DNA of 60,223 bases from Pelomonas sp039929605 (GTDB taxonomy: Bacteria; Pseudomonadota; Gammaproteobacteria; Burkholderiales; Burkholderiaceae_C), in assembly GCF_039929605.1 (NCBI RefSeq), contig NZ_JBDSQX010000016.1:1-60223 (forward strand), given 5' to 3'. The translations under genes were made by a program, and so were the position numbers. This document shows, piece by piece, positions 1 to 8,609 of this stretch; within the stretch, counting starts at the first letter, position 1, and each line of letters opens with the position of its first letter. The notes under the pieces are model-generated. The model was not told the origin of the DNA. It saw only the letters and a list, made by a program, of their open reading frames with translations, and did no database searches.

Positions 1-1
1 G

Positions 2-748
2 GCCCGCATCACGCTGAACCGCCCCGACGTTCGCAACGCCTTCAACGCCGAGCTGATCGCGGAACTCACAGACGCCTTCACCACGTTCGGCGCCCGCAGC
101 GACCTGCGCGCCATCGTCCTCGCCGCAGAAGGCAAGGCCTTCTGCGGCGGCGCCGACCTCAACTGGATGAAGGCCATGGCCAGCTACTCGTGGGAAGAGA
201 ACCACGCCGACGCCACCAGGCTTGCCGACATGCTGTGGGCCATCTACGCGTGCCCGGTACCGGTCATCGCGCGCGTGCAGGGCGACGTGTATGCCGGTGG
301 CGTGGGCCTGGTGGCCTGCGCGGACATCGTCGTGGCGGTGGACACGGCGGGCTTTTGCCTTAGCGAAGCCAAGCTCGGCCTGCTGCCGGCCACCATAGGG
401 CCTTACGTCGTCAAGGCATTGGGCGAGCAGGCGTCGCGGCGCTATTTCGTGACGGCGGAGCGCTTCTCCGCGGCTGAGGCGAAAGCCTTGGGCCTCGCGC
501 ATGAAGTCGTCGCGGCCGACGCGCTGGACGTCAAGGTGGACGAGCTCGTCGCCGCTGTCTGCATCAACGGCCCTGCCGCCGTGCGCGCCTGCAAGCAGCT
601 CGTCAAGGACGTGGCCGGCCGCGAGGTCACCAACGACCTGCGCGACGACACCGCCCGCCGCATCGCCGACATCCGCGCCAGCGACGAGGGCCGTGAAGGC
701 GTGCAGAGCTTCCTGAGCAAGTCCAAGCCGTCGTGGCTGGCGAGCTGA
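2..748 (+). CDS. liuC: Methylglutaconyl-CoA hydratase-type enoyl-CoA hydratase, 5' end outside the window
   Basis: Crotonase-fold enzyme, predicted to hydrate 3-methylglutaconyl-CoA to HMG-CoA in leucine/isovalerate breakdown. The frame is open from base 2, before the first internal ATG, so the gene starts upstream; about 248 residues are visible and only some 10-15 N-terminal ones are missing. Crotonase signatures seen are GKAFCGGADLNWM (oxyanion hole), AGGVGLVACADIVV and LPATIGPYVV. The assignment to liuC rather than a generic hydratase comes from context: a biotin-dependent acyl-CoA carboxylase and HMG-CoA lyase follow on the same strand. The fold is certain; substrate is inferred. Confidence 0.85.
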   Translation, partial: ARITLNRPDVRNAFNAELIAELTDAFTTFGARSDLRAIVLAAEGKAFCGGADLNWMKAMASYSWEENHADATRLADMLWAIYACPVPVIARVQGDVYAGGVGLVACADIVVAVDTAGFCLSEAKLGLLPATIGPYVVKALGEQASRRYFVTAERFSAAEAKALGLAHEVVAADALDVKVDELVAAVCINGPAAVRACKQLVKDVAGREVTNDLRDDTARRIADIRASDEGREGVQSFLSKSKPSWLAS

Positions 749-764
749 CGTTCAAGGAGCCCTC

Positions 765-1886
765 TTGAAGCTCAGCTACTCCTTCCCGCTGGCGACGCAG
801 TCGGCGCCGACGCTGCCGCCGCTGCAAGTCAGGCGCGCCTACGCCTACGCCGAGTTCCATCTCGACCTGCCCGGCAACTGGCGCCAGGTGCCGACCCAGG
901 AAGACAACCCGTTGAACTTTCAATCGGACGCCGACCGCGCCGCCATCACCGTCTCCGCCGATCTGCACGACATCCCGGCCGACAAGGCCCAAGGGCTCGC
1001 CGAGCAATGCATCGGCGACCGCATAGCCGCGCTCGAAGCGGCCAGCCCGGGGCGGGTGACCGTCATCCAGCGCGCCATCAAGCCGCACACCAGTGGCGCA
1101 GGTTTCGAGATGTCGTACGCCGCCGAAGTCGAGGGTGAGCAGGCCCACCTCTTCCTCGGCTACGTGACCTCGCGCAAGATCCTGAGCTTCTCGATGACCT
1201 GCCAGCCCGGCAAGCACGAAGCGGTGGCGCTGTTCAACGCGGCCGTGCCGCACTTCCGCCCGCGTCTGCCTGAAGTGAACTTGGACCTCACCCACCTGCT
1301 CGCGCTCGCCGCCGCCGTCGGCTGGGCCAGCGGCCTGCGCCTGTACCTGACCGTGCTGCTCGTCGGAATCGCCGGGCACTGGGGCTGGGTCACGCTGCCG
1401 CCCGGCCTGGCCGTGCTGGGCTCACCGCTGGTGATGGGCTGCGCGGCCGTGCTCGCGCTGGTCGAATTCCTCGCCGACAAGATCCCGTTCGTCGACAGCG
1501 CCTGGGACGCGCTGCACACCCTCATCCGCATCCCCGCCGGCGCGGCGCTGGTGGCCGGGCTGTTCAGCGGTTGGGCGGGCGACGCAGGCCAGGCGTGGAC
1601 GGTCGTGGCCGCGCTGGCCGGCGGCGGCTTGGCGGCGGCCGCGCACACCGCCAAGGCCAGCACGCGCGCGATGGCCAACACCTCGCCCGAGCCCTTCTCC
1701 AACATCGGCCTGTCGCTGGCCGGCGACGTGGCCGTGCCGACCATGCTGTGGCTGGCCTGGGCGCATCCCTTCATCTTCTTCCCGCTGCTGGTCGTTTCGC
1801 TGGCCGTCATGGCCGCGCTGATCTGGTTCTGCTTCAAATTCCTGCGCGCGCTGCTCAAGCGCGTGCGCCGCCCCGCTTCCGCATGA
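765..1886 (+). CDS. DUF4126-type membrane protein with an extra soluble N-terminal domain
   Basis: A 373-residue protein of unknown function. Residues 1 to about 170 look soluble and resemble small stress-type domains (the LDLPGNWRQV stretch). Residues about 175-370 are a hydrophobic DUF4126-like region with four or more membrane segments and the typical LVEFLADKIPFVDSAWD and FSNIGLSLAGD stretches. The start is a TTG at 765, chosen because AAGGAG lies at 754-759; no better-placed ATG is available. It sits 16 bp after liuC and its stop overlaps the bioA start (ATGA), so it is cotranscribed with and coupled to the biotin genes. No leucine or biotin role is evident; DUF4126 proteins more often stand alone without the N-terminal domain. 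Confidence 0.75.
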   Translation: MKLSYSFPLATQSAPTLPPLQVRRAYAYAEFHLDLPGNWRQVPTQEDNPLNFQSDADRAAITVSADLHDIPADKAQGLAEQCIGDRIAALEAASPGRVTVIQRAIKPHTSGAGFEMSYAAEVEGEQAHLFLGYVTSRKILSFSMTCQPGKHEAVALFNAAVPHFRPRLPEVNLDLTHLLALAAAVGWASGLRLYLTVLLVGIAGHWGWVTLPPGLAVLGSPLVMGCAAVLALVEFLADKIPFVDSAWDALHTLIRIPAGAALVAGLFSGWAGDAGQAWTVVAALAGGGLAAAAHTAKASTRAMANTSPEPFSNIGLSLAGDVAVPTMLWLAWAHPFIFFPLLVVSLAVMAALIWFCFKFLRALLKRVRRPASA

Positions 1887-3163
1887 CTTCTCTTCAAGAC
1901 CGCAGCCGCGCCGCCGTCTGGCACCCCTGCACGCAGATGGCCCGCCTGGCCGACGTGCCGCCGCTGCCCATCGCCCGCGGCGACGGCCCCTGGCTGTTCG
2001 ACACCGACGGCCGCCGCTACTTCGACGCCAACTCGTCCTGGTGGGTCAACCTGTTCGGCCACAGCGACAAGCCGCTGCACGACGCGATCAAGCAGCAGCT
2101 CGACACGCTGCCCCATGTGATGCTGGCCGGCTGCACGCATGAGCCCGCCGTGCGGCTGGCCGAGCGGCTGTCCGCCCGCACCGGCGGCGCACTCGGCCAC
2201 GCCTTCTTCGGCAGCGACGGCGCCAGTGCCGTCGAGATCGCGCTGAAGCAGAGCTTCCACTCGTGGAAGAACCGTGGCCGCGCCGAGAAGCGCGAGTTCG
2301 TCTGCTTGAAGAACAGCTATCACGGCGAGACGCTGGGCGCGTTGAGCGTGACCGACGTGCAGGTCTTCCGCGATGCCTACGACCCGCTGCTGATGCGCGC
2401 CCACATCGTCGCGTCGCCGGACGCGCGGCTAGGCAACGAGGCCGAGGCGCTGGCGGCGATGCGCACGCTGCTGGCCGAACGGGCTGAGCACATCGCCGCT
2501 GTCATCGTCGAACCGCTGATTCAAGGCGCGGCCGGCATGGTCATGTACTCGCCGGCCTACCTGAAGGGCCTGCGCGAACTGACGCGGGAGTTCGGCGTGC
2601 ACCTGATCGCCGACGAGATCGCCGTCGGCTGCGGCCGTACCGGCACCTTCTTCGCGTGGGAGCAGACGCAAGCCGAGTGGCCCGACTTCATCCTGCTCAG
2701 CAAAGGCATCACCGGCGGCACCATGGCGCTGTCGCTGGTGCTGACGACCGACGACGTCTTTGCTGCCTTCTGGAGCGAGGACGTCACGCGCGGCTTTCTG
2801 CACTCGCACTCGTACACCGGCAACCCGCTGGCCTGCGCGGCGGCCAACGCCGTGCTGGACCGCTTCGATGCCGGCCAGCTCGCCGAGAACCGCTCGCAGG
2901 CCGAACGCCTGACCCGCGCCTTCGCGCCGCTGGCCTCGCGTGTGACCCACCTGCGCCAACGCGGCATGATCCTGGCCTTCGATGTGCCCGACGCGCCACC
3001 GCGCTTTGCCGAACGCTTCCACCTCGCCGCGCGCGAACACGAACTGCTGATCCGCCCGATCGGATCGACCGTCTACCTGATGCCCCCTTACCTGATCGAC
3101 GACGCGACTGCGGCCTTCCTGGCCGAGGCCGTGACAGCGACGCTGAACCATGTCCTTGCTTGA
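1883..3163 (+). CDS. bioA: Adenosylmethionine-8-amino-7-oxononanoate aminotransferase
   Basis: PLP class-III aminotransferase converting 8-amino-7-oxononanoate (KAPA) to 7,8-diaminononanoate with SAM as amino donor, the third-last step of biotin synthesis. The 426 residues begin WHPCTQM, the BioA N-terminal hallmark, followed by SSWWVNLFGH, the GSDGASAVEIALK cofactor loop, IADEIAVGCGRTG, and LLSKGITGG carrying the PLP lysine. The frame stays open far upstream, but ATG 1883 is chosen because it forms an ATGA overlap with the previous stop and places WHPC at the usual position. It overlaps bioF by 14 bp. Confidence 0.95.
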   Translation: MTSLQDRSRAAVWHPCTQMARLADVPPLPIARGDGPWLFDTDGRRYFDANSSWWVNLFGHSDKPLHDAIKQQLDTLPHVMLAGCTHEPAVRLAERLSARTGGALGHAFFGSDGASAVEIALKQSFHSWKNRGRAEKREFVCLKNSYHGETLGALSVTDVQVFRDAYDPLLMRAHIVASPDARLGNEAEALAAMRTLLAERAEHIAAVIVEPLIQGAAGMVMYSPAYLKGLRELTREFGVHLIADEIAVGCGRTGTFFAWEQTQAEWPDFILLSKGITGGTMALSLVLTTDDVFAAFWSEDVTRGFLHSHSYTGNPLACAAANAVLDRFDAGQLAENRSQAERLTRAFAPLASRVTHLRQRGMILAFDVPDAPPRFAERFHLAAREHELLIRPIGSTVYLMPPYLIDDATAAFLAEAVTATLNHVLA

Positions 3164-4364
3164 TCACCTGAGCGCCAAGCTCAACGCCCTCGCCGCGGAG
3201 AGCCTGACCCGCAGCCTGCGCCGCGCTGACAACGGCACCGCGCCGCGCCAGACCATCAACGGCCGGCCGCTGCTGATGTTCTGCTCCAACGACTACCTCG
3301 GCCTCGCTGCGGAGCCGGCCATCGCCGACGCGATTGCCGAAGGCGCGCGGCTGTGGGGCGGTGGCTCGGGCGCGTCGCCGCTCGTCAGTGGCCACAGCGC
3401 CGCGCACGAGGCCGTCACCGACACGCTGGCCCGCTGGTACGCGCCGCACATCCCGCAGGCCCGCGCGCTGGGCTTTTGCACCGGCTACATGGCCAACCTC
3501 GCCGTCGTCACGGCGCTGGGCGACGAGCACACCGAGATCTTTTCGGAGCAGCTCAACCACGCCTCGCTGATCGACGCGGCGCGGCTGGCCAAGGCGCAGG
3601 TCACGCGCTACGGCCATGCCGACGTGGCCGGCCTGCGCGCACTGCTGGCGGCCAGCACGGCCAAGGTCAAGCTCATCGTCACCGATGCCGTGTTCAGCAT
3701 GGACGGCGACCTGGCGCCCCTGCCCGGCCTGCTGGCGTTGGCGGAGGAGTTCGACGCTTGGCTCATCGTCGACGACGCCCACGGCTTCGGCGTGCTCGGC
3801 GCGCGGGGCCGTGGCTCGCTCGAACACTTCGGCTTGAACAGCGAACGGCTCATCCTCGTCGGCACGCTGGGCAAGGCCGCCGGCCTGTCGGGCGCCTTCG
3901 TCGCGGCGCACGCGACCATCGTCGACTACCTGCTGCAGTCCGCCCGCAACTTCATCTTCTCCACCGCCTCGCCGCCGGCCATCGAGCACGCGTTGCTGAC
4001 GAGCTTTGCGCTGATCGATGGCCCCGTGGGCGCCGCGCGCCGTGCCAACCTTGTCGCGCTGCAGGCCCGGCTGCGTGAGGGCCTGACGGCGCTCATCGAC
4101 CATCACCCACGCCTGGGCTGGGCGCTCACCGGCTCCGCCACCCCCATTCAGCCGCTCATCGTCGGCGGCAACGGCGAGGTGATGGCCCTCGCCGCCGCTC
4201 TGGAGGCCGCCGGCCTGCGCGTGCCCGGCATCCGCCCGCCCACCGTCGCCGCCGGCACGGCGCGGCTGCGCATCACACTCTGCGGCACGCACACCGAGGC
4301 CAACGTGGACGCGCTGCTGACCGCGCTGGAACGTGCCGCGGCAGCGCAGGAGCGCGCGGCGTGA
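3150..4364 (+). CDS. bioF: 8-amino-7-oxononanoate synthase
   Basis: PLP alpha-oxoamine synthase condensing pimeloyl-ACP or pimeloyl-CoA with alanine to KAPA, the first ring-assembly step of biotin. The 404-residue protein shows CSNDYLGLA near residue 50, GSGASPLVSGH, DDAHGFGVLG (PLP-binding Asp and His) and GTLGKAAGLSGAF with the Schiff-base lysine. Length is near the family's usual 385-400. It overlaps bioA by 14 bp at its start and bioD by 4 bp (GTGA) at its end, the pattern of a translationally coupled operon. Confidence 0.95.
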   Translation: MSLLDHLSAKLNALAAESLTRSLRRADNGTAPRQTINGRPLLMFCSNDYLGLAAEPAIADAIAEGARLWGGGSGASPLVSGHSAAHEAVTDTLARWYAPHIPQARALGFCTGYMANLAVVTALGDEHTEIFSEQLNHASLIDAARLAKAQVTRYGHADVAGLRALLAASTAKVKLIVTDAVFSMDGDLAPLPGLLALAEEFDAWLIVDDAHGFGVLGARGRGSLEHFGLNSERLILVGTLGKAAGLSGAFVAAHATIVDYLLQSARNFIFSTASPPAIEHALLTSFALIDGPVGAARRANLVALQARLREGLTALIDHHPRLGWALTGSATPIQPLIVGGNGEVMALAAALEAAGLRVPGIRPPTVAAGTARLRITLCGTHTEANVDALLTALERAAAAQERAA

Positions 4365-5041
4365 GAGGCTTCTTCATCACCGGCACCGACACGGAGATCG
4401 GCAAGACCTTCGTCACCGTCGCCCTGACCCGAGCCCTGGCTGCCCATGGCCTGCGCGTCGCGCCGATCAAGTCGCTGGCCGCCGGGCAGGAGTTCATCGA
4501 CGGCCGCTGGGTCAACGAGGACGTAGCCACGCTGCTCGCCGCACAGAACCTGGGGCTGACCGACGCCGAGGTCGGCCCGCTGCAGTTCCGCGAGCCCTGC
4601 GCGCCGCACATCGCCGCGCGGCTCGAAGGCCGCTGCATCGAGCGCGAGCCTCTGCTGGCCGCCATCCGCGCGACGGCGGCCAAGGCCGAGATCGCGCTGG
4701 TCGAGGGCGTCGGCGGCTTTTGCGTGCCGCTGGACGATTCGTGGGACACCGCCGACCTTGCCGCTGACCTCGGCCTGCCCGTCATCCTCGTCGTCGGCCT
4801 GCGCCTGGGCTGCATCAACCACGCGCTGCTGACGGCCGAGGCCATCCGCGCCCGGGGGCTGGCGCTCGCCGCGTGGGTCGCGAACACCGTCGACCCGCAC
4901 CAAGCGCATGTCGCCGACAATCTCACCTCGCTCCAGGCCGGCCTGCAGGCACCTTGCCTGGGCCACCTGCCTCGACTCTCCGACCCGCTGGCCGCGCCCG
5001 CCTGTCTAGACATCTCAGCCCTGCTGACCGAACACGCATGA
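4361..5041 (+). CDS. bioD: ATP-dependent dethiobiotin synthetase
   Basis: Forms the ureido ring of dethiobiotin from diaminononanoate, CO2 and ATP. It has 226 residues with a P-loop GTDTEIGKT at 8-16, EGVGG in the middle and LVVGLRLGCINHALLT, which aligns well with E. coli BioD. The start is GTG at 4361, overlapping the bioF stop (GTGA). One oddity: the substrate-loop motif normally KPxxxG reads KSLAAG (Lys37 kept, Pro replaced by Ser38). It overlaps bioB by 4 bp (ATGA). Confidence 0.93.
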   Translation: MRGFFITGTDTEIGKTFVTVALTRALAAHGLRVAPIKSLAAGQEFIDGRWVNEDVATLLAAQNLGLTDAEVGPLQFREPCAPHIAARLEGRCIEREPLLAAIRATAAKAEIALVEGVGGFCVPLDDSWDTADLAADLGLPVILVVGLRLGCINHALLTAEAIRARGLALAAWVANTVDPHQAHVADNLTSLQAGLQAPCLGHLPRLSDPLAAPACLDISALLTEHA

Positions 5042-6084
5042 ACCAGATCCAGACCCTCACGCCCACCTCCGACGCCGACCGCCGCCAGGCCAAGCCCTGG
5101 ACCGTGAACGAGATCGCGGCGCTGTTCGAGCTGCCCTTCAACGACCTGCTGTTCCGCGCACAGACCGTGCACCGCGAACACTTCGACGCCAACGCGGTGC
5201 AGCTGTCCACGCTGCTGTCCATCAAGACCGGCGGCTGCGAGGAGGACTGCGCCTATTGCCCGCAGTCGGCCCACTTCGACACGGGCCTGAAGGCCGAGAA
5301 GCTGATCCCGCTGCAGGAGGTGATGGAAGCGGCCCGCGCCGCCAAGCTCAACGGCGCGACACGCTTCTGCATGGGCGCCGCCTGGCGCTCGCCCAAGCCC
5401 CGCCACCTGGAAGTCATCGGCGAGATGATTGCCGAGGTCAAGGCCCTGGGCCTGGAGACCTGCCTGACGGCCGGCATGCTGGAAGACGGCCAGGCCGAGC
5501 AGCTGAAAAGCGCCGGGCTGGACTACTACAACCACAACCTCGACACCGCGCCCGAGTTCTACGGCCAGATCATCACGACGCGCACGTATCAGGACCGCCT
5601 CGACACGCTGGAGCGCGTGCGCCAGCAGGGCCTCAAGGTGTGCAGCGGCGGCATCGTCGGCATGGGCGAAACGCGCCGCCAGCGCGCCGGCCTGATCGCC
5701 CAGCTCGCCAACCTCGACCCCTACCCTGAGAGCGTGCCCATCAACAACCTCGTGCAGGTAGAAGGCACGCCGCTGGCCGGCGTGGCGCCGCTGGACCCGC
5801 TGGAGTTCATCCGCACCATCGCCGTCGCCCGCATCACGATGCCGCGCGCCATGGTGCGCCTGTCCGCCGGCCGCGAGGAGATGCCCGAGAGCATGCAGGC
5901 GCTGTGCTTCCTGGCCGGCGCCAACTCCATGTTCTACGGCGACAAGCTGCTGACGACGAGCAACCCGCAAGCCGAGAAGGACCGGGCGCTGCTGGAGCGG
6001 CTGGGCATGCGCTGCTCGACGGAGGCCGAACTGGCGACAGGGTCATCGGCCGCGACCAAGGTCGAGGTCTGCCGGGCGCACTGA
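5038..6084 (+). CDS. bioB: Biotin synthase
   Basis: Radical SAM enzyme inserting sulfur into dethiobiotin. The 348 residues contain the 4Fe-4S motif CEEDCAYC, the following PQS, and the family stretches FCMGAAWR, AGMLEDGQ, DYYNHNLDT, SGGIVGMGE and NMLVQVEGT-like NNLVQVEGT. The frame is open further upstream within bioD, but ATG 5038 overlapping the bioD stop gives the expected length. It is the last gene of bioAFDB; bioC and bioH are not in the window. About 220 bp separate it from the biotin carboxylase. Confidence 0.96.
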   Translation: MNQIQTLTPTSDADRRQAKPWTVNEIAALFELPFNDLLFRAQTVHREHFDANAVQLSTLLSIKTGGCEEDCAYCPQSAHFDTGLKAEKLIPLQEVMEAARAAKLNGATRFCMGAAWRSPKPRHLEVIGEMIAEVKALGLETCLTAGMLEDGQAEQLKSAGLDYYNHNLDTAPEFYGQIITTRTYQDRLDTLERVRQQGLKVCSGGIVGMGETRRQRAGLIAQLANLDPYPESVPINNLVQVEGTPLAGVAPLDPLEFIRTIAVARITMPRAMVRLSAGREEMPESMQALCFLAGANSMFYGDKLLTTSNPQAEKDRALLERLGMRCSTEAELATGSSAATKVEVCRAH

Positions 6085-6182
6085 GCGCCCCGCACCTTCG
6101 CGCAGAACACGCGCTGCGGTGACCCACCGGTCCACGGCGCACCCCGATCCCGAATCCACAAGAAGACGGTAGAGGAGACACG

Positions 6183-6314
6183 ATGCTCAAGAAAATTCTG
6201 CTCGCCAATCGCGGTGCTCGCGCCGGAGGCGCGGTCGCGCAAGCGACAAATTGCATGGTGATCGGCGCAGCCGAGCACACAGGCGAGTTCACCCCGGGGA
6301 CCCGCCATGTTTAA
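6183..6314 (+). pseudogene. Decayed 5' end of a biotin carboxylase gene, or leader ORF
   Basis: A 43-codon ORF with a strong Shine-Dalgarno, GAGGAG at 6172-6177, five bases before ATG 6183. It opens with MLKKILLANRG, almost the same as MFKKILIANRG at the start of the real carboxylase 124 bp downstream. The two DNA copies differ mainly at third codon positions, so this copy was once under coding constraint. After codon 11 similarity stops; a GCGCC-GGA-GGCGC hairpin lies at about 6221-6231, and the frame runs to a TAA that overlaps the next gene's start by 8 bp. It is either the stub of a lost paralogue or a leader peptide coupling translation to the next gene. Confidence 0.6.
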
Positions 6315-8370
6315 GAAGATCCTGATCGCCAACCGGGGTGAAATCGCCTGCCGGGTGGCAGCCACCGCCAAGCGTCTCGGCATCGAGACCGTCGCCGTCT
6401 ACTCCGACGCCGACGCGAACGCCCAGCATGTGAAGGCCTGCGATGAGGCCGTCCACATCGGCGGCTCGGCACCGCGCGACTCCTACTTGCAATGGGAACG
6501 CATCCTGGCCGCCGCAAAGGCGACGGGTGCGCAGGCCGTGCACCCGGGCTACGGCTTCCTCAGCGAGAACGAAGCCTTTGCCCAGGCCTGTGCCGACGCC
6601 GGCCTCGTCTTCATCGGCCCGCCGCCTTCCGCCATCCTCGCGATGGGGTTGAAGGCCGAGTCCAAGCGGCTGATGGAAGCGGCGAACGTGCCGCTGGTGC
6701 CGGGCTATCACGGCGCAGACCAGGACCCCGCGCTGCTCAAGCGTGAAGCCACGCGCATCGGCTACCCGGTGCTTATCAAGGCCAGCGCGGGCGGTGGCGG
6801 CAAAGGCATGCGCGCTGTCTATTCGGCCGACGAGTTCGACGCCGCGCTGGCCTCCTGCAAGCGCGAAGCCATCAACAGCTTTGGCGACGACGCGGTGCTG
6901 ATCGAGCGCTATGTGCAGAAGCCGCGCCACATCGAGATCCAGGTGTTCAGCGACTCGCAGGGCGACTGCGTCTACCTGTTCGAGCGCGACTGCTCCGTGC
7001 AGCGGCGCCACCAGAAGGTGCTGGAGGAAGCGCCCGCGCCGGGCATGACGGAGGAACGTCGGGCACAGATGGGCGAGGCGGCTGTAGCTGCCGCCAAGGC
7101 GGTCGGTTATGTCGGCGCCGGCACGGTGGAGTTCATCGTCGAGCAGGACGGGCCGAGCGGCGCGCCGGGCCGCCCCAAGCAAGCGAGCACCCCCTCGGGG
7201 GGCAGCGTGGCGCAGCCGAGCGCGGGGGTCGGCAATTTCTATTTCATGGAGATGAACACGCGGCTGCAGGTCGAGCATCCGGTGACGGAAGCGATCACGG
7301 GGCAGGATCTCGTCGAGTGGCAGTTGCGCGTGGCCTCCGGCGAGCCGCTGCCGCTCAAGCAACACGAGCTGCGCAGGCACGGCCATGCCATCGAGGCGCG
7401 CATCTGCGCCGAGAACCCGGACGGCGGCTTCCTGCCCGCCACCGGCAGGCTGGACGTGGCGCGTTGGCCGGCCCACGTCGCCTTCGAGCGCGGCACCACG
7501 CGTATCGACGCCGGCGTGCGCGAGGGCGACGCCATCAGCCCGTTCTACGACTCGATGATCGCCAAGCTCATCGTCTGGGGTGAAGACCGGGCCCAGGCGC
7601 TGGCCCGGCTTGACACTGCTCTGCGCGACACCCACATCGTCGGCCTGCACACCAACGTCGCCTTCCTGCGCCGCTGCGCGGCCACGGCGTCGTTCTCGAA
7701 CGCCGATCTCGACACCGGCCTCATCGAACGCGAACGCGCCGTACTGTTCGACCAGCCCGGCCTGCCGCTCAAGATCAGCGCAGCAGCCGTTGTCGCGCAC
7801 ACGCTGGCCGTCGAGGCCACGCGCCAGACCACTGACCCCTGGAGCGCCCGCGATGGCTGGCGCATGTTCGGCGCGTCGGCCCGGCGCTTCGACCTCGAAG
7901 CCGGCGGCACGCATCACGAGGTGCTGCTCTCACGCCACCACCGCGGCGGCATGAGCCTGACGGTGGAAGGCCAGGCGATGGACTTCGCCGTGCAGTCGCA
8001 AGATGCCGAAACGCACGAGCTCTTCTTCGACAACGAGCGTGTGCGCGTGAAGACCTACGCCCAGGGCGAACGCGTCGCCGTCTTCGCGCCCCAGGGTTCG
8101 GCCGTGCTGACCGAGGTCGACCTCATCGCCCACGCCGGCGATGCGCCGAGCGAAGGCGGGCGCCTCACCGCGCCCATGCCCGGCAAGCTGATCGCCGTCC
8201 TCGCCCAGGCCGGCGACACCGTCACCAAGGGCCAGCCGCTGGCCGTCATGGAGGCGATGAAGATGGAGCACACCATCGCGTCGCCGCGCGACGGCAAGGT
8301 GGCGGAGCTGCTGTTCGCGGTGGGAGACCAGGTCGGCGACGGCGCCGAGTTGCTGAAGCTCGAAGGCTGA
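6307..8370 (+). CDS. liuD: Methylcrotonyl-CoA carboxylase-type biotin-carrying alpha subunit
   Basis: A 687-residue biotin carboxylase plus biotin carboxyl carrier protein, predicted to carboxylate biotin for 3-methylcrotonyl-CoA carboxylation in leucine breakdown. In order: N-terminal KKILIANRGEIACR, ATP-grasp loop KASAGGGGKGMR, EIQVFSD, NFYFMEMNTRLQVEHPVTE, a BT-type middle domain, and the biotin site EAMKMEH with the lysine near residue 652. Odd feature: about 27 residues (282-308, bases 7150-7230) between FIVEQD and NFYFMEMN are encoded by a GC-rich intergenic-type repeat inserted in frame. The start is ATG 6307 with only a weak GGGGA ahead. Neighbouring liuC and HMG-CoA lyase favour LiuD over propionyl- or acetyl-CoA carboxylase. 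Confidence 0.88.
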   Translation: MFKKILIANRGEIACRVAATAKRLGIETVAVYSDADANAQHVKACDEAVHIGGSAPRDSYLQWERILAAAKATGAQAVHPGYGFLSENEAFAQACADAGLVFIGPPPSAILAMGLKAESKRLMEAANVPLVPGYHGADQDPALLKREATRIGYPVLIKASAGGGGKGMRAVYSADEFDAALASCKREAINSFGDDAVLIERYVQKPRHIEIQVFSDSQGDCVYLFERDCSVQRRHQKVLEEAPAPGMTEERRAQMGEAAVAAAKAVGYVGAGTVEFIVEQDGPSGAPGRPKQASTPSGGSVAQPSAGVGNFYFMEMNTRLQVEHPVTEAITGQDLVEWQLRVASGEPLPLKQHELRRHGHAIEARICAENPDGGFLPATGRLDVARWPAHVAFERGTTRIDAGVREGDAISPFYDSMIAKLIVWGEDRAQALARLDTALRDTHIVGLHTNVAFLRRCAATASFSNADLDTGLIERERAVLFDQPGLPLKISAAAVVAHTLAVEATRQTTDPWSARDGWRMFGASARRFDLEAGGTHHEVLLSRHHRGGMSLTVEGQAMDFAVQSQDAETHELFFDNERVRVKTYAQGERVAVFAPQGSAVLTEVDLIAHAGDAPSEGGRLTAPMPGKLIAVLAQAGDTVTKGQPLAVMEAMKMEHTIASPRDGKVAELLFAVGDQVGDGAELLKLEG
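7168..7230 (+). repeat. Burkholderiales-type GC-rich repeat inside liuD
   Basis: Begins GGCCGCCCCAAGC, then a palindromic core CACCCCCTCGGGGGGCAG at about 7189-7206, and ends in a GAGCGCGGGGGTC block. The same 18-base core and layout occur in intergenic DNA at 29731-29794. Here the element lies inside a coding sequence, and the whole 81-base extra segment (7150-7230) keeps the frame. Confidence 0.75.
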
Positions 8371-8388
8371 CTCCCCGAAGGCTTGCTA

Positions 8389-8592
8389 ATGTCCAACACC
8401 GATCACGACCGTCGCGATGAGGAGAGCGCTGGCAAGACGAAGGCGTACTGGCTTTCCAGGCCTATGGCGGAGCGCCTTGCGGAGGTTGAGCGGCTGCGGT
8501 TGAAATGGCTCGCGGCTCATGATCCGGGCGCCTTGGACGAACCGATGCGGAAAGTCTTTCGCGTCATCAAGCGCAACAGCGCTGCCGATTGA
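8389..8592 (+). CDS. Small protein of unknown function
   Basis: A 67-residue hydrophilic protein lying between liuD and the HMG-CoA lyase gene on the same strand. The stretch TKAYWLSRPMAERLAEVERLRLKW recalls short helical proteins that carry a 'YW...RLAEVERLR' motif and often sit beside nucleotidyltransferase or HEPN-type genes, but no such partner is visible here. ATG 8389 is preferred over TTG 8383. It starts 18 bp after liuD and ends 17 bp before the HMG-CoA lyase start. Function is unknown; it may be an accessory of the operon or a captured small gene. Confidence 0.55.
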   Translation: MSNTDHDRRDEESAGKTKAYWLSRPMAERLAEVERLRLKWLAAHDPGALDEPMRKVFRVIKRNSAAD

Positions 8593-8609
8593 CCCACGGG
8601 ATTCAGACC

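Noticed and set aside
1571..1882. Longer bioA start at 1571
   Set aside because: The extra residues are out-of-frame translation of the DUF4126 gene and not part of BioA.
2784..4292. 502-codon minus-strand frame
   Set aside because: Shadow of bioA and bioF; composition is typical of reversed GC-rich codons.
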